Below are positions 4,738 to 5,218 of a stretch of DNA of 5,218 bases, piece after piece (the first letter of the stretch is position 1; every line of letters begins with the position of its first letter). The stretch lies in NCBI GenBank assembly GCA_018399295.1, contig JAGYOO010000123.1:1-5218 (forward strand), read 5' to 3'. Made by a program: the position numbers and the translations under genes. The stretch is from Candidatus Omnitrophota bacterium. GTDB taxonomy: Bacteria > Omnitrophota > Gorgyraeia > B26-G9. The notes beneath the pieces are model-generated. The model ran no database searches. It was not told the origin of the DNA and saw nothing but the letters and a program-made list of their open reading frames with translations.

Positions 4738-5218
4738 ATGAATAAAAACAATGAGTATCGAACCTTATTTTTCCTCCTGACAGCGTGTTTGCTGTATATT
4801 GCTGCGAATTGTTTTTTGGTTCTGAAGCGGGGCAATCTGTATAACCTGGTGGAATGCGGAAAGATCGTCTATTGTCTTCAGTTTAATTCTGTTTTAATCA
4901 AAGAAGGGTTTTTCAGCGCCCTGCAGGTATTCAGGTTTTATCCCCCGGCTTATTTTTTTCTCCCGATCTTTTTATACGGGCGGTTCGGGAGTCTGCAGGT
5001 TTTTGCCTTGAGTAATGCTCCATATATTCTATTGCTGATGGGGTCGGTTTACTTTTTGGGAAAAAGGATTTCCGGCGGCCGACGGGGCGCGCTGCTGGCG
5101 CTGTTTGTGTTGTTTTTCTATGATCCGTATATTTCCCCTGTTTCCCGCGGGTTTATAATGGGGTTCGGGCTTACCGCCTGGATGTCTGTTTTTTTCTGCC
5201 TCGCGCTTTATTCCCGGT
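4738..5218 (+). CDS. Polytopic membrane protein, probable GT-C fold (family 39-like) glycosyltransferase, 3' end outside the window
   Basis: An open frame from ATG 4738 continues to the window end (160 residues, no stop). Hydrophobic segments lie at about 10-29, 72-80, 86-107, 117-128 and 139-158, separated by short loops with basic residues (KR at 30-31; KR and RR at 109-116). The layout matches GT-C transferases of the ArnT/PMT/GT39 type, which move sugars from polyprenyl-phosphate donors at the outer face of the inner membrane: first helix, an extracytoplasmic loop with an acidic residue (E39), then YPPAYFFLP (68-76), a G-x-x-G-R-R-G turn, and an S-R-G motif (136-138) before the next helix. 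TGA at 4705-4707 closes the frame upstream, so ATG 4738 is the only likely start. Its ribosome site (GGACGGGA, 4721-4728) is weak. Acceptor and donor cannot be told from this fragment. The protein could modify lipid, polysaccharide or pilin. Confidence 0.7.
   Translation, partial: MNKNNEYRTLFFLLTACLLYIAANCFLVLKRGNLYNLVECGKIVYCLQFNSVLIKEGFFSALQVFRFYPPAYFFLPIFLYGRFGSLQVFALSNAPYILLLMGSVYFLGKRISGGRRGALLALFVLFFYDPYISPVSRGFIMGFGLTAWMSVFFCLALYSR

Noticed and set aside
4365..4835. A 156-codon open frame on the - strand
   Set aside because: It overlaps the well-supported 3' end of rubrerythrin, the long hairpin and the start of the membrane protein. Its product is a basic, low-complexity sequence with no recognisable family.
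1..5218. CRISPR array, tRNA, rRNA, insertion sequence or attachment site
   Set aside because: I saw no regularly spaced repeats, cloverleaf sequence, transposase motif or long terminal inverted repeats. Only the single hairpin at 4548-4616 is palindromic on a larger scale.

Overview
The window reads as chromosomal DNA of a Gram-negative-type bacterium with type IV pilus or type II secretion-like machinery and an anaerobic or microaerophilic lifestyle (rubrerythrin). The long PilX-like protein and the GspJ/PilW-like pseudopilin resemble proteins I associate with uncultured lineages such as Omnitrophota and some deltaproteobacterial groups. That taxonomic guess is weak, and nothing here fixes the phylum. 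All genes lie on the + strand, and base composition is moderate and fairly even apart from the AT-rich first 40 bases.

Layout: (1) 1-39 is an AT-rich stretch with a three-unit 8-bp tandem repeat. (2) 40-351 is an Rnk/GreA-C-type protein that lacks the usual N-terminal helical part. It is followed 12 nt later by (3) 364-993, a complete type II beta-carbonic anhydrase whose ribosome binding site overlaps the preceding stop codon. (4) 1085-3754 is a tight three-gene set of pilin-like proteins in the canonical minor-pseudopilin order: GspI/PilV-like, GspJ/PilW-like, and a large PilX-like protein with a roughly 500-residue ectodomain. (5) 3755-3919 holds a strong-looking promoter with two inverted repeats. 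It drives (6) rubrerythrin (3920-4498), whose transcript probably ends at (7) a long two-stem hairpin at 4548-4616. (8) From 4738 a polytopic membrane protein, probably a GT-C fold (family 39-like) glycosyltransferase, runs off the end of the window.

How the parts fit: the three pilin-like proteins most likely form a tip or initiation complex of a type IV filament, with the PilX-like protein at the tip carrying the large surface-exposed domain. Rubrerythrin is an independently controlled peroxide-detoxification unit. Rnk and carbonic anhydrase look translationally linked. I see no CRISPR array, insertion sequence, tRNA or rRNA. The window is mostly known families. The most interesting points are the Rnk protein's missing N-terminus beside a tandem repeat, the dyads around the rubrerythrin promoter, the strand-polarised long hairpin, and the large PilX-like tip protein.
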